NCBI RefSeq assembly: GCF_039530225.1
Contig: NZ_BAAAOH010000001.1
Coordinates: 1,798,001 to 1,862,000 of the forward strand
Reading direction: 5' to 3'
From: Microbacterium pumilum
Lineage (GTDB): Bacteria > Actinomycetota > Actinomycetes > Actinomycetales > Microbacteriaceae
Length of the DNA stretch: 64,000 nt
Under the pieces are notes generated by a model that saw only the letters and a list, made by a program, of their open reading frames with translations, was not told the DNA's origin and ran no database searches. Within the stretch, counting starts at the first letter, position 1. The number at the start of each line of letters is the position of its first letter. The position numbers were made by a program, and so were the translations under genes. Shown here piece after piece: positions 28,514 through 36,953 of the stretch.

Positions 28514-29158
28514 ATGACAGATGAAGCCAGGCAGACCATGTTCGACGCGGGGGCACGACGCGAGCTGCTGCATCAGCGCGTGCTCGTGCTCGATGGTGCC
28601 CTCGATGACGACAACGGCACGATGCTCGTGACGCAGCTGCTCGCGCTGGCGGCCGAGGATGAGGCATCCGACATCGCACTGTGGATCCACTCGCCAGGCG
28701 GGTCTGTGCCCTCGATGCTCGCCATCCGCGACGTCATGCGGCTCGTGCCGAACGATGTCGCGACCCTCGCCCTCGGCCTCGCATGCAGTGCCGGGCAGTT
28801 CCTGCTGTCGGCGGGCGCTCCGGGCAAACGGTGGGCGCTGCCCCACGCACGGATCCTCATGCATCAGGGATCCGCGGGGATCGGCGGGTCGGCGGTCGAC
28901 GTCGAGGTGCAGGCCGACGACCTGCGGCACATGCGCGACACGGTGCTCGGCCTCATCGCCGCCGACACCGGACAGCCGGTCGAGCGCATCTTCGACGACT
29001 CCCTTCATGACCGGTGGTACACGGCCGCGGAGGCGGTGACCTACGGGTTCATCGACGGGATCGTCTCGCAGTTCTCGCAGGTCGTCCCGAGGCGTCGGCG
29101 CCCGGCAGGCCTCGGCGTGCCTGTGCCCGGGGCGACGGCATCGGCGGTGGCGGCGTGA
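28514..29158 (+). CDS. ClpP-family serine peptidase, catalytic triad present
   Basis: 214 residues. Alignment by eye to E. coli ClpP places Ser92 (LACSAGQFLL for QAASMGAFLL), His117 (ILMHQ) and Asp162 (IFDDS) at the triad positions. SPGGS and the handle helix are present. The C-terminal 25 residues are extra and basic/Pro-rich. It starts at ATG 28514 and overlaps the next gene by 4 bases (GTGA), so both subunits are made together. Probably an accessory ClpP pair; the housekeeping clpP1-clpP2-clpX operon is not in this window. Confidence 0.92.
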   Translation: MTDEARQTMFDAGARRELLHQRVLVLDGALDDDNGTMLVTQLLALAAEDEASDIALWIHSPGGSVPSMLAIRDVMRLVPNDVATLALGLACSAGQFLLSAGAPGKRWALPHARILMHQGSAGIGGSAVDVEVQADDLRHMRDTVLGLIAADTGQPVERIFDDSLHDRWYTAAEAVTYGFIDGIVSQFSQVVPRRRRPAGLGVPVPGATASAVAA

Positions 29159-29742
29159 GCGGCTATGCGATCCCGAACGTCGTCGCGCAGCATCCGCGGG
29201 GCGACCGCATCATGGACGTCTACTCGCACCTGCTCGCCGAGCGCGTCGTCTATCTCGGCACCGCGATCGACGCGGGCGTCGCCAACGCGCTGATCGCACA
29301 GCTTCTGCATCTCGACGCCGACAGCCAGGACCGCGACATCCAGCTGTACATCAACTGCGAGGGCGGCGACCCGAGCGCGATGCTCGCCGTCTACGACACG
29401 ATCCAGCATGTGCGGCCGGATGTCGCGACGACCTGCATCGGCCAGGCCGTCGGCGTCGGTGCGGTCATGCTCGCCGCGGGGGCGGCGGGCAAACGTGCGG
29501 TGCTGCCGCATGCGCGGGTCGTGCTCCATCAGCCCGCGGGGCAGGGGAGGGGCGCCATCCCCGACCTGATCCTGCAGGCCGACGAGCTCGTGCGCGTGCG
29601 CGGAGAGGTGGAGGCCATCCTCGCAAGGCACACGGGTCAGGATGCCGCGAGGCTGCGTTCCGACACGGACCGCGATCGCGTCTTCACCGCCGCCGACGCC
29701 GTCGCGTACGGGCTCGTGGACCGGGTGCTGGAGGAGCGGTAG
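29155..29742 (+). CDS. ClpP-like subunit lacking the catalytic serine (ClpR-like)
   Basis: 195 residues from the GTG overlapping the upstream stop. The fold is canonical (LYINCEGGDPSAMLAVYDTI, AAGAAGKRAVLPHARVVLHQP, SDTDRDRVFTAADAVAYGLVD). His125 and Asp170 are at triad positions, but the nucleophile position is Gly100: the motif reads CIGQAVGVGAVML where active ClpP has GQAASMGA. The SPGG motif is also changed to CEGG. It should be proteolytically inactive and work as a structural or regulatory ring partner of the preceding subunit, as ClpR does in cyanobacteria and plastids. That pairing is inferred. Confidence 0.9.
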   Translation: MSGYAIPNVVAQHPRGDRIMDVYSHLLAERVVYLGTAIDAGVANALIAQLLHLDADSQDRDIQLYINCEGGDPSAMLAVYDTIQHVRPDVATTCIGQAVGVGAVMLAAGAAGKRAVLPHARVVLHQPAGQGRGAIPDLILQADELVRVRGEVEAILARHTGQDAARLRSDTDRDRVFTAADAVAYGLVDRVLEER

Positions 29743-29789
29743 GGGCGCCGCGGGCGTTTGAGCTCCCCGCTTGAAGGAGGTTCGGCGCG

Positions 29790-29855
29790 TTCGTCTCGTC
29801 GCTGCGCTCCTCGCTCGACGACCGGGCGGTCGTTGAGCGAGCGAAGCGAGACGAA
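29790..29855. repeat. palindromic dispersed element (TTCGTCTCG ... CGAGACGAA)
   Basis: TTCGTCTCG at 29790-29798 pairs with CGAGACGAA at 29847-29855, and the interior (GCGCTCCTCGCTCGACGACC against GGTCGTTGAGCGAGCGAAGC) also pairs with few mismatches, giving a hairpin of some 28 bp. It lies between the convergent clpP-like and polymerase genes and probably ends both transcripts. Confidence 0.8.
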
Positions 29856-29880
29856 ACGGGCCGCGCGGGCGAAGCACAGT

Positions 29881-31125
29881 TCAGTCGGCGGGCTTGCCCG
29901 GCCAGGTCTTGCCCGCCCATGGGTCGTAGTCGGCGATGAGCTCCTCCTGCGGCGGGCGCTCATCCTCGGGCACGTGCTGCAGGTTCACCCGGACGCGGTA
30001 CCAGATCGAGCTCGAGCCGCGCATGCCGTCGATCAGCGTGTCCGCGGGGTGCAGCAGCGCCACCGCCGCAGGGTGCTTCGCCTTCCACTGCTCGAGGGCA
30101 TCGACAGCCTCGGGCTTGGTCTTGGTGCGGGCGATCTCGATGAGCGGCATCGTGGACTGCCGGCGCCCGTCGCCGCCGGACGCACGTGGCGGCTTCTCGG
30201 CCGGGCCGAGTTCCTTCGCAAGCGCGAGGAGCCCGTCGAGGGTGCCGGCGGCGTCGTCGATCCCGCGGTGCGGGTCGCCGATCTCGGCGAAGCGCGCAGG
30301 CACCGAGAGCGCGGTGAACTCCTCGGGGCGGCGCACGCGCACCTCGTCCCAGTCGAGCGGAGTCGACACGCGCGCGTCGGCGAGCGGCCGGATCGAATAC
30401 GCGGATGCCACGGTGCGATCCTTCGCGTTCTGGTTGAAGTCGACGAACACGCTCTCGCCGCGCTCCTCCTTCCACCACCGCGCGGTCGCGAGCCCCGGCG
30501 CGCGATTCTCGACTTCGCGGGCCAGGGTCTCGGCGGCCAGCCGCACCTGCGTGAAGTCCCACTGCGGCGCGATCCGCACCAGGATGTGCAGGCCGCGGGA
30601 TCCGCTGGTCTTGGGCCAGCCGACCAGCCCCACGTGGTCGAGCACCTCGCGGGCGACCATCGCGACATCGACGATCTGCGACCAGTCGACTCCCGGCATC
30701 GGGTCGAGGTCGACGCGCAGCTCGTCGGGGTGGTCGAGGTCTTCGGCCCGCACCGGGTGAGGGTTCAGGTCGAGGCATCCGAGGTTCACCACCCATGCGA
30801 GGCCCGCGGCATCCCGGATCACCGCCTCTTCTGCGGAGGTGCCACGTGCGTAGTGCAGCGTCGCGGTGTCGACGAAGTCGGGGTGGTTCTCAGGCACCCG
30901 CTTCTGGAAGAACGCCTCCTGCTCGATGCCCTTGACGAAACGCTTCAGCACCATTGGCCGCCCCGCTGCGCCTCGCAGTGCACCATCGGCCACAGCCAGG
31001 TAATAGCGCACGACGTCGAGCTTGGTCAGCCCCGGCTCGGGGAACACGATCTTGTCGGGACTCGAGACCCGCACCTCGTGCCCATCGATCTCGAGGATCT
31101 CGCCGGCGCTCTTCGAAGGGCTCAC
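29881..31125 (-). CDS. stand-alone LigD-type polymerase domain (NHEJ primase-polymerase)
   Basis: 414 residues from GTG 31125; an ATG 48 bases upstream is also open. The LigD PolDom core is seen: SSPDKIVFPEPGLTKLDVVRYY, RPMVLKRFVKGIEQEAFFQK, the metal-binding DLDP in ELRVDLDPMPGVDWSQ, SGSRGLHILVRI and DRTVASAYSIRPL. There is no ligase or phosphoesterase domain. Such polymerases fill ends or add ribonucleotides during Ku-dependent repair. No ku gene lies in the window. Confidence 0.9.
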   Translation of the reverse strand: MSPSKSAGEILEIDGHEVRVSSPDKIVFPEPGLTKLDVVRYYLAVADGALRGAAGRPMVLKRFVKGIEQEAFFQKRVPENHPDFVDTATLHYARGTSAEEAVIRDAAGLAWVVNLGCLDLNPHPVRAEDLDHPDELRVDLDPMPGVDWSQIVDVAMVAREVLDHVGLVGWPKTSGSRGLHILVRIAPQWDFTQVRLAAETLAREVENRAPGLATARWWKEERGESVFVDFNQNAKDRTVASAYSIRPLADARVSTPLDWDEVRVRRPEEFTALSVPARFAEIGDPHRGIDDAAGTLDGLLALAKELGPAEKPPRASGGDGRRQSTMPLIEIARTKTKPEAVDALEQWKAKHPAAVALLHPADTLIDGMRGSSSIWYRVRVNLQHVPEDERPPQEELIADYDPWAGKTWPGKPAD

Positions 31126-31178
31126 CGGCACAACGCTACCGACGGCCTGCGACCTCGGCCAGGGGCGCGCCACCGCGT

Positions 31179-31256
31179 CGTTCCCGTGCTGGCTCGCCGA
31201 CCCCGCACGCTGCCGACGTCACGAACGTGGCCGTTCGGCGAGCCAGCACGGGAACG
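31179..31256. repeat. 22-bp perfect inverted repeat flanking 34 bases
   Basis: The 22 bases at 31179-31200 (from CGTTCCCGTGC to CTCGCCGA) are the exact complement of 31235-31256. The 34-base centre shows no coding potential. It fills the gap between the tail-to-head polymerase and XRE genes. It is too long for a simple operator and has no T-tract, so a small mobile or dispersed palindromic element is a fair reading. Confidence 0.8.
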
Positions 31257-31271
31257 CCGGTGAAACAGCGG

Positions 31272-31610
31272 TCAGGCGGCGAGGGCGAACGCCGCGCGGC
31301 AGCCGACGGCGGGCCGGTCGGTCGTGGCCGCACGCAGGTCGTCGACGACCGCGGCCGTGAGGTCGACGAGCGTCACCTCGAGCGCCCCGGCGACCGCGGC
31401 GATCATCTCGCTCGACGGCTCCTTGAGACCTCGCTCGATCTCGGACAGGTACTGCGGCGAGACGCCGGCGCGCTCCGCAGTGTCGGCGAGGCGCTCGCCT
31501 CGATCGTGACGGATGCCGCGCAGCCTGTCGCCGAGCGCTTCGCGCCACAGCGGCTCGGGCTGACGCGGGCGACGTGATGCCTTCGTCGGCAGCGGGATGA
31601 TCTCGGCCAT
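31272..31610 (-). CDS. XRE-family DNA-binding protein
   Basis: 112 residues. The helix-turn-helix covers about residues 25-75: LGDRLRGIRHDRGERLADTA, ERAGVSPQYLSEIERGLKEP, SSEMIAAVAGALEV. The ends have no recognised domain. It starts at ATG 31610 and stands alone, so its targets cannot be read from context. Confidence 0.9.
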   Translation of the reverse strand: MAEIIPLPTKASRRPRQPEPLWREALGDRLRGIRHDRGERLADTAERAGVSPQYLSEIERGLKEPSSEMIAAVAGALEVTLVDLTAAVVDDLRAATTDRPAVGCRAAFALAA

Positions 31611-31662
31611 GGGCTCACGATAGAACGCGGTGGCCGCGGCATCCGAGTCATTCCGCTCAAAG

Positions 31663-31697
31663 CAGAACGGCCGCCCGGATACCGGACGGCCGTTCTG
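31663..31697. terminator. hairpin between the XRE and Bax-inhibitor genes
   Basis: CAGAACGGCCG at 31663-31673 and CGGCCGTTCTG at 31687-31697 form an 11-bp perfect stem, with CCGG arms (one mismatch) continuing inside. It lies 11 bases past the stop of the minus-strand gene that follows. Confidence 0.8.
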
Positions 31698-31708
31698 TGA
31701 AGGTGTCG

Positions 31709-32623
31709 CTAGTTGCGTGCGATCGCGAGGATGCGCAGGATCTCGACGTAGAGCCAGACCACGGTGACCATGATGCCGAAGCCGCCGAGCCAGCCGAACT
31801 TGCGAGGAGCGCCGTTGCGGACGCCCTGCTGGATCAGGTCGAAGTCGAGCACCAGCGAGTAGGCCCCCATGATGACGACGAACACGCCGATGATGACGCC
31901 CCACGGGATCCCGAACGGTCCTTCAGCGCTGAGCAGGCCGAATGCGCCGCCGGCGATCGGAGCGCCCGTCCACATCAGGACGAGGTTGACGAGCGAGAAC
32001 ACGAGGTACCCGATCATCGCGATCATGAAGATCTTGGTCGCGCGCTTCGAGGCGCGCACCTTGCCACTTGCGAAGAGGGCGAGGGTCACACCGACGACCG
32101 AGAGGGTCGCGAGGGATGCCTGCAGGACGATCCCCTCGAAGAGGAACTCGAAGTACGCCGAGATGCCGCCGACGAACAGCCCCTGGAACGCGGCGTACGC
32201 GAAGATCAGCGGGGGACGGATCGTCTTGCGCGAGGTGAAGATGACGACGAGTGCGAGCACGAAGCCGCCCAGGCCGCCGATGAGCCACGGCGCGAGGTTT
32301 GGCGTGGGGTTGTCGACCGTCACGGTCGACATGGTCCAGACCCAGCCGACAGCTGCGGTGACGACCAGGATGGCGAAGAGCCCCATCGTCTTCCAGACGG
32401 TGTCTTCCACCGTCATCCGGTCGGTCTCGACGGCACCTGCTGCGGGGGCTGCGTACATGCCCTCGAGCTGGGCCTGCGCTGCGGCATCCACGGCCGCCTG
32501 CTGGGTGGCGGCGGTCTGGGTGCGCGTGCCGATGTTCGCGGCCTGCGAGCCGCCGGGGTAGCTGTTGACGGCGCGAGGGTCCTGGAACGCCGGGTTGTTG
32601 AATGCGGGGTTGTTGAGGGCCAC
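31709..32623 (-). CDS. Bax inhibitor-1/YccA family membrane protein
   Basis: 304 residues from GTG 32623 (GGAG about ten bases upstream). About 75 N-terminal residues are Asn/Pro/Ala-rich (ALNNPAFNNPAFQDPRAVN) with an NPAF repeat. Seven membrane segments follow (TMGLFAILVVTAAVGWVW; AYAAFQGLFVGGISAYFE; IFMIAMIGYLVFSLVN; GVIIGVFVVIMGAYSLVLDFD). The last acidic residues (DFDLI) match the pH-sensing aspartates of BI-1 proteins, which in bacteria are suggested to be calcium leak channels. Confidence 0.92.
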   Translation of the reverse strand: MALNNPAFNNPAFQDPRAVNSYPGGSQAANIGTRTQTAATQQAAVDAAAQAQLEGMYAAPAAGAVETDRMTVEDTVWKTMGLFAILVVTAAVGWVWTMSTVTVDNPTPNLAPWLIGGLGGFVLALVVIFTSRKTIRPPLIFAYAAFQGLFVGGISAYFEFLFEGIVLQASLATLSVVGVTLALFASGKVRASKRATKIFMIAMIGYLVFSLVNLVLMWTGAPIAGGAFGLLSAEGPFGIPWGVIIGVFVVIMGAYSLVLDFDLIQQGVRNGAPRKFGWLGGFGIMVTVVWLYVEILRILAIARN

Positions 32624-32770
32624 TGCTCTCACACTCCAAGGTCGATTGGGTCGACAGCACTGTGCTGTGAAACAACGATATCCGACGCAGCGCGCCCCGC
32701 GGGAGGGCGCCGCTGTGAGAGAGGTTTGAATCGACGGGATAGGCGATTCGGGCGGGGTTAGCCTGAAGCG

Positions 32771-33781
32771 GTGCTCCGGAATCGACGGCTCGTCATCGGG
32801 CACCGCGGCGCGCCCGGGTATCGGCCCGAGCATTCGCGGTCGGCCTACGATCTCGCGCTCGCGATGGGCGTCGACGGCGTCGAGCCCGACGTCGTCGTGT
32901 CGAGCGACGGCGTGCTCGTCGTGCGGCACGAGAACGAGATCTCGGGTACGACGGATGTCGCCGACCGCATCGAATACGCCGCCCGGCGCCAGACCAAGAC
33001 CATCGACGGCGCCGAGCTCACCGGGTGGTTCACGGAGGACTTCACGTGGGACGAGCTGTCGACGCTCCGCTGCCGCGAGCGGCTGCCCGCGCTGCGACCC
33101 GCGAGCGCCTCATTCGACGACGCGCAGCCCATCCTGCGACTGCGTGACGTGCTCGATCTCGTCCGCGCCGGATCGGTGGAGCACGGCCGTGAGATCGCCG
33201 TCGTGCTGGAGATCAAGCACGCGACGTATTTCGCGTCGATCGGGTGGGATGTCGCAGCGCTCATCGACCGCGAGCTGCACGAGGCGGGCTGGGCTTCGGG
33301 TGAACTGCCGCTGATCGTGGAATCGTTCGAGTCGACGGTGCTGCGCCGACTGCAGGAGCGCGGCATCCCAGCGACCTACATCTACCTGCTCGAGGCCGCC
33401 GGCAGGCCGTTCGATCTGGTGGCGACGCATGGCAAGTCGGCCCCGACCTACCGGCAGACCGCCGCGCCATCCGGGCTCGACGAACTGGTGGGCGCCTTCG
33501 ACGGCCTCAGTGTCGACAAGCGCATGATCCTCGCTCCCGACAGACTCGGACGCAGCTCGGGGCCGTCGGAGCTCATCGCGCACGCGCACGAGCGGGGACT
33601 GCGGGTCTTCACGTGGACCTGCCGCCCCGAGAACAGCTTCCTCATCCCCCAATTCCGCGGGCGCGGCGGGCCGGGGGCGTTCGGCGACTGGGCAGCCGAG
33701 TGGGCCATCATCCGCGATGCCGGTGTGGACGGGGTGTTCGTCGATCACCCCGATCTCGGCGTGGGCTTCTTCGGCGCCTGA
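32771..33781 (+). CDS. glycerophosphodiester phosphodiesterase
   Basis: 336 residues from GTG. The GDPD barrel starts with IGHRGAPGYRPEHSRSAYD (catalytic His) and continues with GVEPDVVVSSDGVLVVRHE (Glu and Asp metal ligands and second His). No signal peptide, so cytoplasmic. The insertion after FTWDELSTLRCRERLP is normal for the family. It hydrolyses glycerophosphodiesters to glycerol-3-phosphate and an alcohol. Its 3' end overlaps the convergent small gene by about 37 bases. Confidence 0.92.
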   Translation: MLRNRRLVIGHRGAPGYRPEHSRSAYDLALAMGVDGVEPDVVVSSDGVLVVRHENEISGTTDVADRIEYAARRQTKTIDGAELTGWFTEDFTWDELSTLRCRERLPALRPASASFDDAQPILRLRDVLDLVRAGSVEHGREIAVVLEIKHATYFASIGWDVAALIDRELHEAGWASGELPLIVESFESTVLRRLQERGIPATYIYLLEAAGRPFDLVATHGKSAPTYRQTAAPSGLDELVGAFDGLSVDKRMILAPDRLGRSSGPSELIAHAHERGLRVFTWTCRPENSFLIPQFRGRGGPGAFGDWAAEWAIIRDAGVDGVFVDHPDLGVGFFGA

Positions 33782-34050
33782 ACGGGCGGCCGCTCGCCCC
33801 AGCCCGCGATCGGTCCGCCGCTCGGGCCGTGCGCGCGGAGGAATGCGCGATGGACCTGCTCGCAGGCGTACTGCAGCGTGGTCGCCCACCCGATCACCTC
33901 ACCGCGGAAGGTGGCGCGATAGCGCGTGTCGGTGTCGTTCATCACGCGGCGGATCTCGATGGTGCCGTACTGCTCGCCGAGGCTGTCGAGCATCCGCCAC
34001 GTGCCGGTCGGCCCCTCGACGGCGGCGAGGATCGGATGCCACGTCTCCAC
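33745..34050 (-). CDS. conserved small protein of unknown function
   Basis: 101 residues from GTG 34050, with GGGGA upstream. The body METWHPILAAVEGPTGTWRM, then YGTIEIRRVMNDTDTRYRAT, then WATTLQYACEQVHRAFLRAHG looks like a compact alpha/beta domain; the Pro-rich tail overlaps the end of the phosphodiesterase gene. I do not recognise a family. The strong coding bias outside the overlap supports it being real. Confidence 0.65.
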   Translation of the reverse strand: METWHPILAAVEGPTGTWRMLDSLGEQYGTIEIRRVMNDTDTRYRATFRGEVIGWATTLQYACEQVHRAFLRAHGPSGGPIAGWGERPPVQAPKKPTPRSG

Positions 34051-34114
34051 CGGTTCCCCATTCTCCGGCCGAGAACTCGATCGTACGAGCCCAGCCCGAC
34101 ATGGCGCCAGGGGC

Positions 34115-35833
34115 TCAGAGCGGCGGTGTGCGAGGAGGAGGCGTGCGGCGGGAAGCCGTTCGCTCGAACGCCGCGGCCAGGCGGAGCAGCTCGGTGTCGT
34201 CGTACGCGCGCCCCGCGAATGTCAGGCCCACGGGCATCCCGATGTCGGAAAGGGTCCCCATCGTCGTGGTGACGGTCGGGATTCCGAGGTGCCGGATCGC
34301 GAGGTTGCCGTTCGCGACCCAGACGCCGTTGCGCCAGCCGATGTCCGCCGACGTCTCATTGACGTCCATGTCGGCCGGCGCGATGTCGGCGACCGCGGGG
34401 AAGACGACGGCGTCGAGCCCCAGCTCATCCATCCAGTCCTCGAGGTCGACGCGGCGCGTGCGCTCGAGTCCTCGGATGCCGGCTTCGAGCTCGGGGATGT
34501 CGACGAAGCTGTCGATCGGATGCCGTCGCACGAACTCGGGGTATTCGGCGATGTCGTCGTCGAAACCGGTGTAGCGGTCGGGGAGCGCGCCCGGCGGATG
34601 AGGGAAGATCCGGGAGCCGTCGATGACAGACAGATCGGGGAGGGCCGGGTCGCCGTTCGCGCCGAGGAAGTCATCCCACGCCCACGCCGAGAGATCGACG
34701 ATCTCACGGGCAAGGTACGCCGGGGTGACGAGACCGCGGTTGGAGATGTTCGGCGCTCCGGCTCGGTCGCCCTCGTAGTTCGAGACGACAGGGAAGTCCA
34801 CCTCCACCACCGTCGCACCGTTGGTCTCGAGGTCTCGGCGCGCCGCCTCCCATAGCGCGATGACCGAGGGCCGTGTGCGGATCCGCTGTCCGGTCGGGCC
34901 CCCGATTCCACCCGGGACGCCGGTGCCCGCCTCGTCATCGGCGTTGATGTACATCCGGGGAACGCCGAATCGCCGTCCCTCGAGCACGCGCCGGGCCGCG
35001 TCCGGCGACGACGGTGCGAGGTCCCGGTAGGAGATCGGCCGGATGACGGATGCCGCGGGGAGCTCGAGCCACGGCTGGGCCCGCCAGAAGTCGCCGCGTG
35101 CGTCCGCGTCGTCGGCGACGACGACATCGAGCACGTCGAGCAGATCCGCCACGGTCCGTGTGTGGGGCACGACGACGTCCATCGTCGGCACGAGCGGCCA
35201 GTTGCCGCGCACGGAGATCACGCCCCGAGACGGCGTGTACGCGCAGAGTCCGTTGTGGGATGCCGGACCCCGGCCGCTCGACCACGTCTCTTCGCCGAGC
35301 CCGAAGGCCGCGAAGCTCGCCGCGGTCGCCGTGCCCGAGCCGTTCGACGAGCCGGACCCGAACGGGGCCGTCAGGAAGTCGGCGTTGTAGGGACTCTCCG
35401 CGCGGCCGTAGACCCCACGCTGCATGCCGCCGTTCGCCATGGGCGGCATGTTGGTGAGGCCCAGGCAGATCGCTCCGGCTGCACGCAGCCGCTCGATCGT
35501 GAACGCGTCACGCTGTGCGACCAGGTGCTCGAAGGCGGGACTGCCGGCCGCCGCCGTGAGCCCTCGGACGAGGTAACTGTCCTTGGCCGTGTACGGGATG
35601 CCGTCCAACGGACCGAGCGAGGCACCCTGTGCTCGCCGATCGTCGGACGCCTGTGCCTCCTCGAACGCAGCCTCGTTGCGCACGACCACCGCGTTGAGCG
35701 CCGTTTCGGTGCCGGGCGGGTCGTATGCATCGATGCGCGCCAGGTACGCCGCCACGAGCTCGACGCTCGTGAACTCTCCCGCGCGGAGAGCGCCGCCCAG
35801 CTCGGCGATCGATGCCTCGACGACGTCACGCAT
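34115..35833 (-). CDS. amidase signature family enzyme
   Basis: 572 residues from ATG 35833; a longer open frame upstream shadows the PadR gene. The Ser-cisSer-Lys triad is visible: Lys in DGIPYTAKDSYLV, cis-Ser in GSGSSNGSGTATAASF, nucleophile Ser in GEETWSSGRGPAS. The last motif usually reads TGGSxRxPA; here it is TWSSGRGPA, keeping the Ser. It hydrolyses an unidentified amide. The start overlaps the stop of padR by 8 bases, so repressor and enzyme are coexpressed. Confidence 0.92.
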   Translation of the reverse strand: MRDVVEASIAELGGALRAGEFTSVELVAAYLARIDAYDPPGTETALNAVVVRNEAAFEEAQASDDRRAQGASLGPLDGIPYTAKDSYLVRGLTAAAGSPAFEHLVAQRDAFTIERLRAAGAICLGLTNMPPMANGGMQRGVYGRAESPYNADFLTAPFGSGSSNGSGTATAASFAAFGLGEETWSSGRGPASHNGLCAYTPSRGVISVRGNWPLVPTMDVVVPHTRTVADLLDVLDVVVADDADARGDFWRAQPWLELPAASVIRPISYRDLAPSSPDAARRVLEGRRFGVPRMYINADDEAGTGVPGGIGGPTGQRIRTRPSVIALWEAARRDLETNGATVVEVDFPVVSNYEGDRAGAPNISNRGLVTPAYLAREIVDLSAWAWDDFLGANGDPALPDLSVIDGSRIFPHPPGALPDRYTGFDDDIAEYPEFVRRHPIDSFVDIPELEAGIRGLERTRRVDLEDWMDELGLDAVVFPAVADIAPADMDVNETSADIGWRNGVWVANGNLAIRHLGIPTVTTTMGTLSDIGMPVGLTFAGRAYDDTELLRLAAAFERTASRRTPPPRTPPL

Positions 35834-36449
35834 CGACGACCTCGGTCTTCTTCGCAATGGACTCCGGCTGCGCCGGTCGCCCGCGCTTGGGGCGTTGAGT
35901 CGACAGGTGCAGCGACATCCGCTGCTCAGGATGTCGCGCCAGACGCTCCTCGGTGTGGTCGAGCCATCGCACCTCGGCCTCGACGGCGAACACCATCGAA
36001 TCGACGACGAGTGCCCACGCAAGCCCCTCGGCTCCATCTGGTTCCGAGCCCGCGTACGTCGCTTCGTTCAGCTTCTGCAGCTGCGCCAGCGAAGCGGTGC
36101 GCTCCGTCTGGATCACCGTCCCGACGTCGACTCCGGGGAGGGTTGCCGCGACGGCGAGCTTGATCGCGAGTTCATTGCGTGTGCCCCGAGCCCGGTCCAC
36201 CGCCGAACCGAGCCACGACGACACCTCGGCGGAACCGGCATCCGTGATCGCGTAGAAGACGTGCCCCTGAGCGTCGGTGTCGCCCTTCACGACGAGGCCA
36301 TCGCGTTCGAGGCGATCGAGCGTGCTGTAGATCTGACCGACATTGAGCGGCCATGTCGATCCGGTGCGGCGATCGAACTCGGCGCGAAGCTGATAGCCGT
36401 AGCAGGGGCCCTGGTCGAGGATCGCGAGCAGACTCTGCCGCACCGACAT
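35826..36449 (-). CDS. PadR-family repressor
   Basis: 207 residues. Winged helix at about 1-85 (VRQSLLAILDQGPCYGYQLR, GQIYSTLDRLERDGLVV, YAITDAGSAEVSSWL) and a C-terminal dimerisation helix domain (Vir_act_alpha_C-like). It precedes the amidase gene by overlap and has a candidate operator 50 bases upstream, so autoregulation together with the amidase is likely; the inducer is probably an amide or aromatic compound. Confidence 0.92.
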   Translation of the reverse strand: MSVRQSLLAILDQGPCYGYQLRAEFDRRTGSTWPLNVGQIYSTLDRLERDGLVVKGDTDAQGHVFYAITDAGSAEVSSWLGSAVDRARGTRNELAIKLAVAATLPGVDVGTVIQTERTASLAQLQKLNEATYAGSEPDGAEGLAWALVVDSMVFAVEAEVRWLDHTEERLARHPEQRMSLHLSTQRPKRGRPAQPESIAKKTEVVDA

Positions 36450-36499
36450 CGTCGTCTCCCTGCGCTCCGGCGGGAGATCGACGCCGCGAACTCCCGCTT

Positions 36500-36522
36500 A
36501 TGTACGTACGCAGTATATGCAT
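36500..36522. promoter_or_regulatory. candidate PadR operator
   Basis: A 23-base imperfect palindrome with ATG...CAT ends and TAC/GTA inside (ATGTACGTAC-gca-GTATATGCAT), the arrangement found in PadR sites. It lies between the padR start (36449) and the divergent arsR. Confidence 0.55.
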
Positions 36523-36577
36523 CTGCGGCGGGCTCCGGTCGCGGTGTCACTGCGCCGCGACCCTCATCGTGATGTAT

Positions 36578-36605
36578 TTGCGTATAGAGGTAATTGCGCT
36601 ATTAT
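36578..36605 (+). promoter_or_regulatory. promoter for a leaderless arsR transcript
   Basis: TTGCGT at 36578-36583, 16 bases, then TATTAT at 36600-36605. The ATG begins 7 bases after the -10, so transcription would start at or next to the start codon. ATTTGCGTA and TATGCAAGTA around it form an inverted repeat that could be the ArsR site. Confidence 0.6.
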
Positions 36606-36611
36606 GCAAGT

Positions 36612-36953
36612 ATGGCGGATCAACTCAGTGAGGTCTTCACGGCGCTGGCCGATCCGACCCGGAGGGCGATCCTCGAGCGACTCGCAAGGGGAGACGCGAC
36701 GGTGGGCGAACTCGCCGAGCCGTTCTCGCTCACCCTGCCGACGGTCTCGCGCCATATCGCAGTTCTCGAGCGGGCGGGGCTGGTCCGCAAGCGCCGGCGC
36801 GGCCAAGAGCGCGCCTGCACGCTGGACACCGCGCGGATGCGCGAGGCGGAGGGCTGGATCGCCGAATACCGCGAGTTCTTCGAGCGCAGGTTCGATGCGC
36901 TCGATCGCCACCTGAGCAGTCACGCTCGACACGAGGAGGAGACCCATGACTGA
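36612..36953 (+). CDS. ArsR-family regulator
   Basis: 113 residues. Winged helix throughout: MADQLSEVFTALADPTRRAI, LARGDATVGELAEPFSLTLP, TVSRHIAVLERAGLVRKRRR. No Cys metal ligands are seen, so this is the metal-independent subgroup that pairs with SRPBCC proteins. The next gene overlaps it by 8 bases. The ATG appears leaderless. Confidence 0.92.
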   Translation: MADQLSEVFTALADPTRRAILERLARGDATVGELAEPFSLTLPTVSRHIAVLERAGLVRKRRRGQERACTLDTARMREAEGWIAEYREFFERRFDALDRHLSSHARHEEETHD

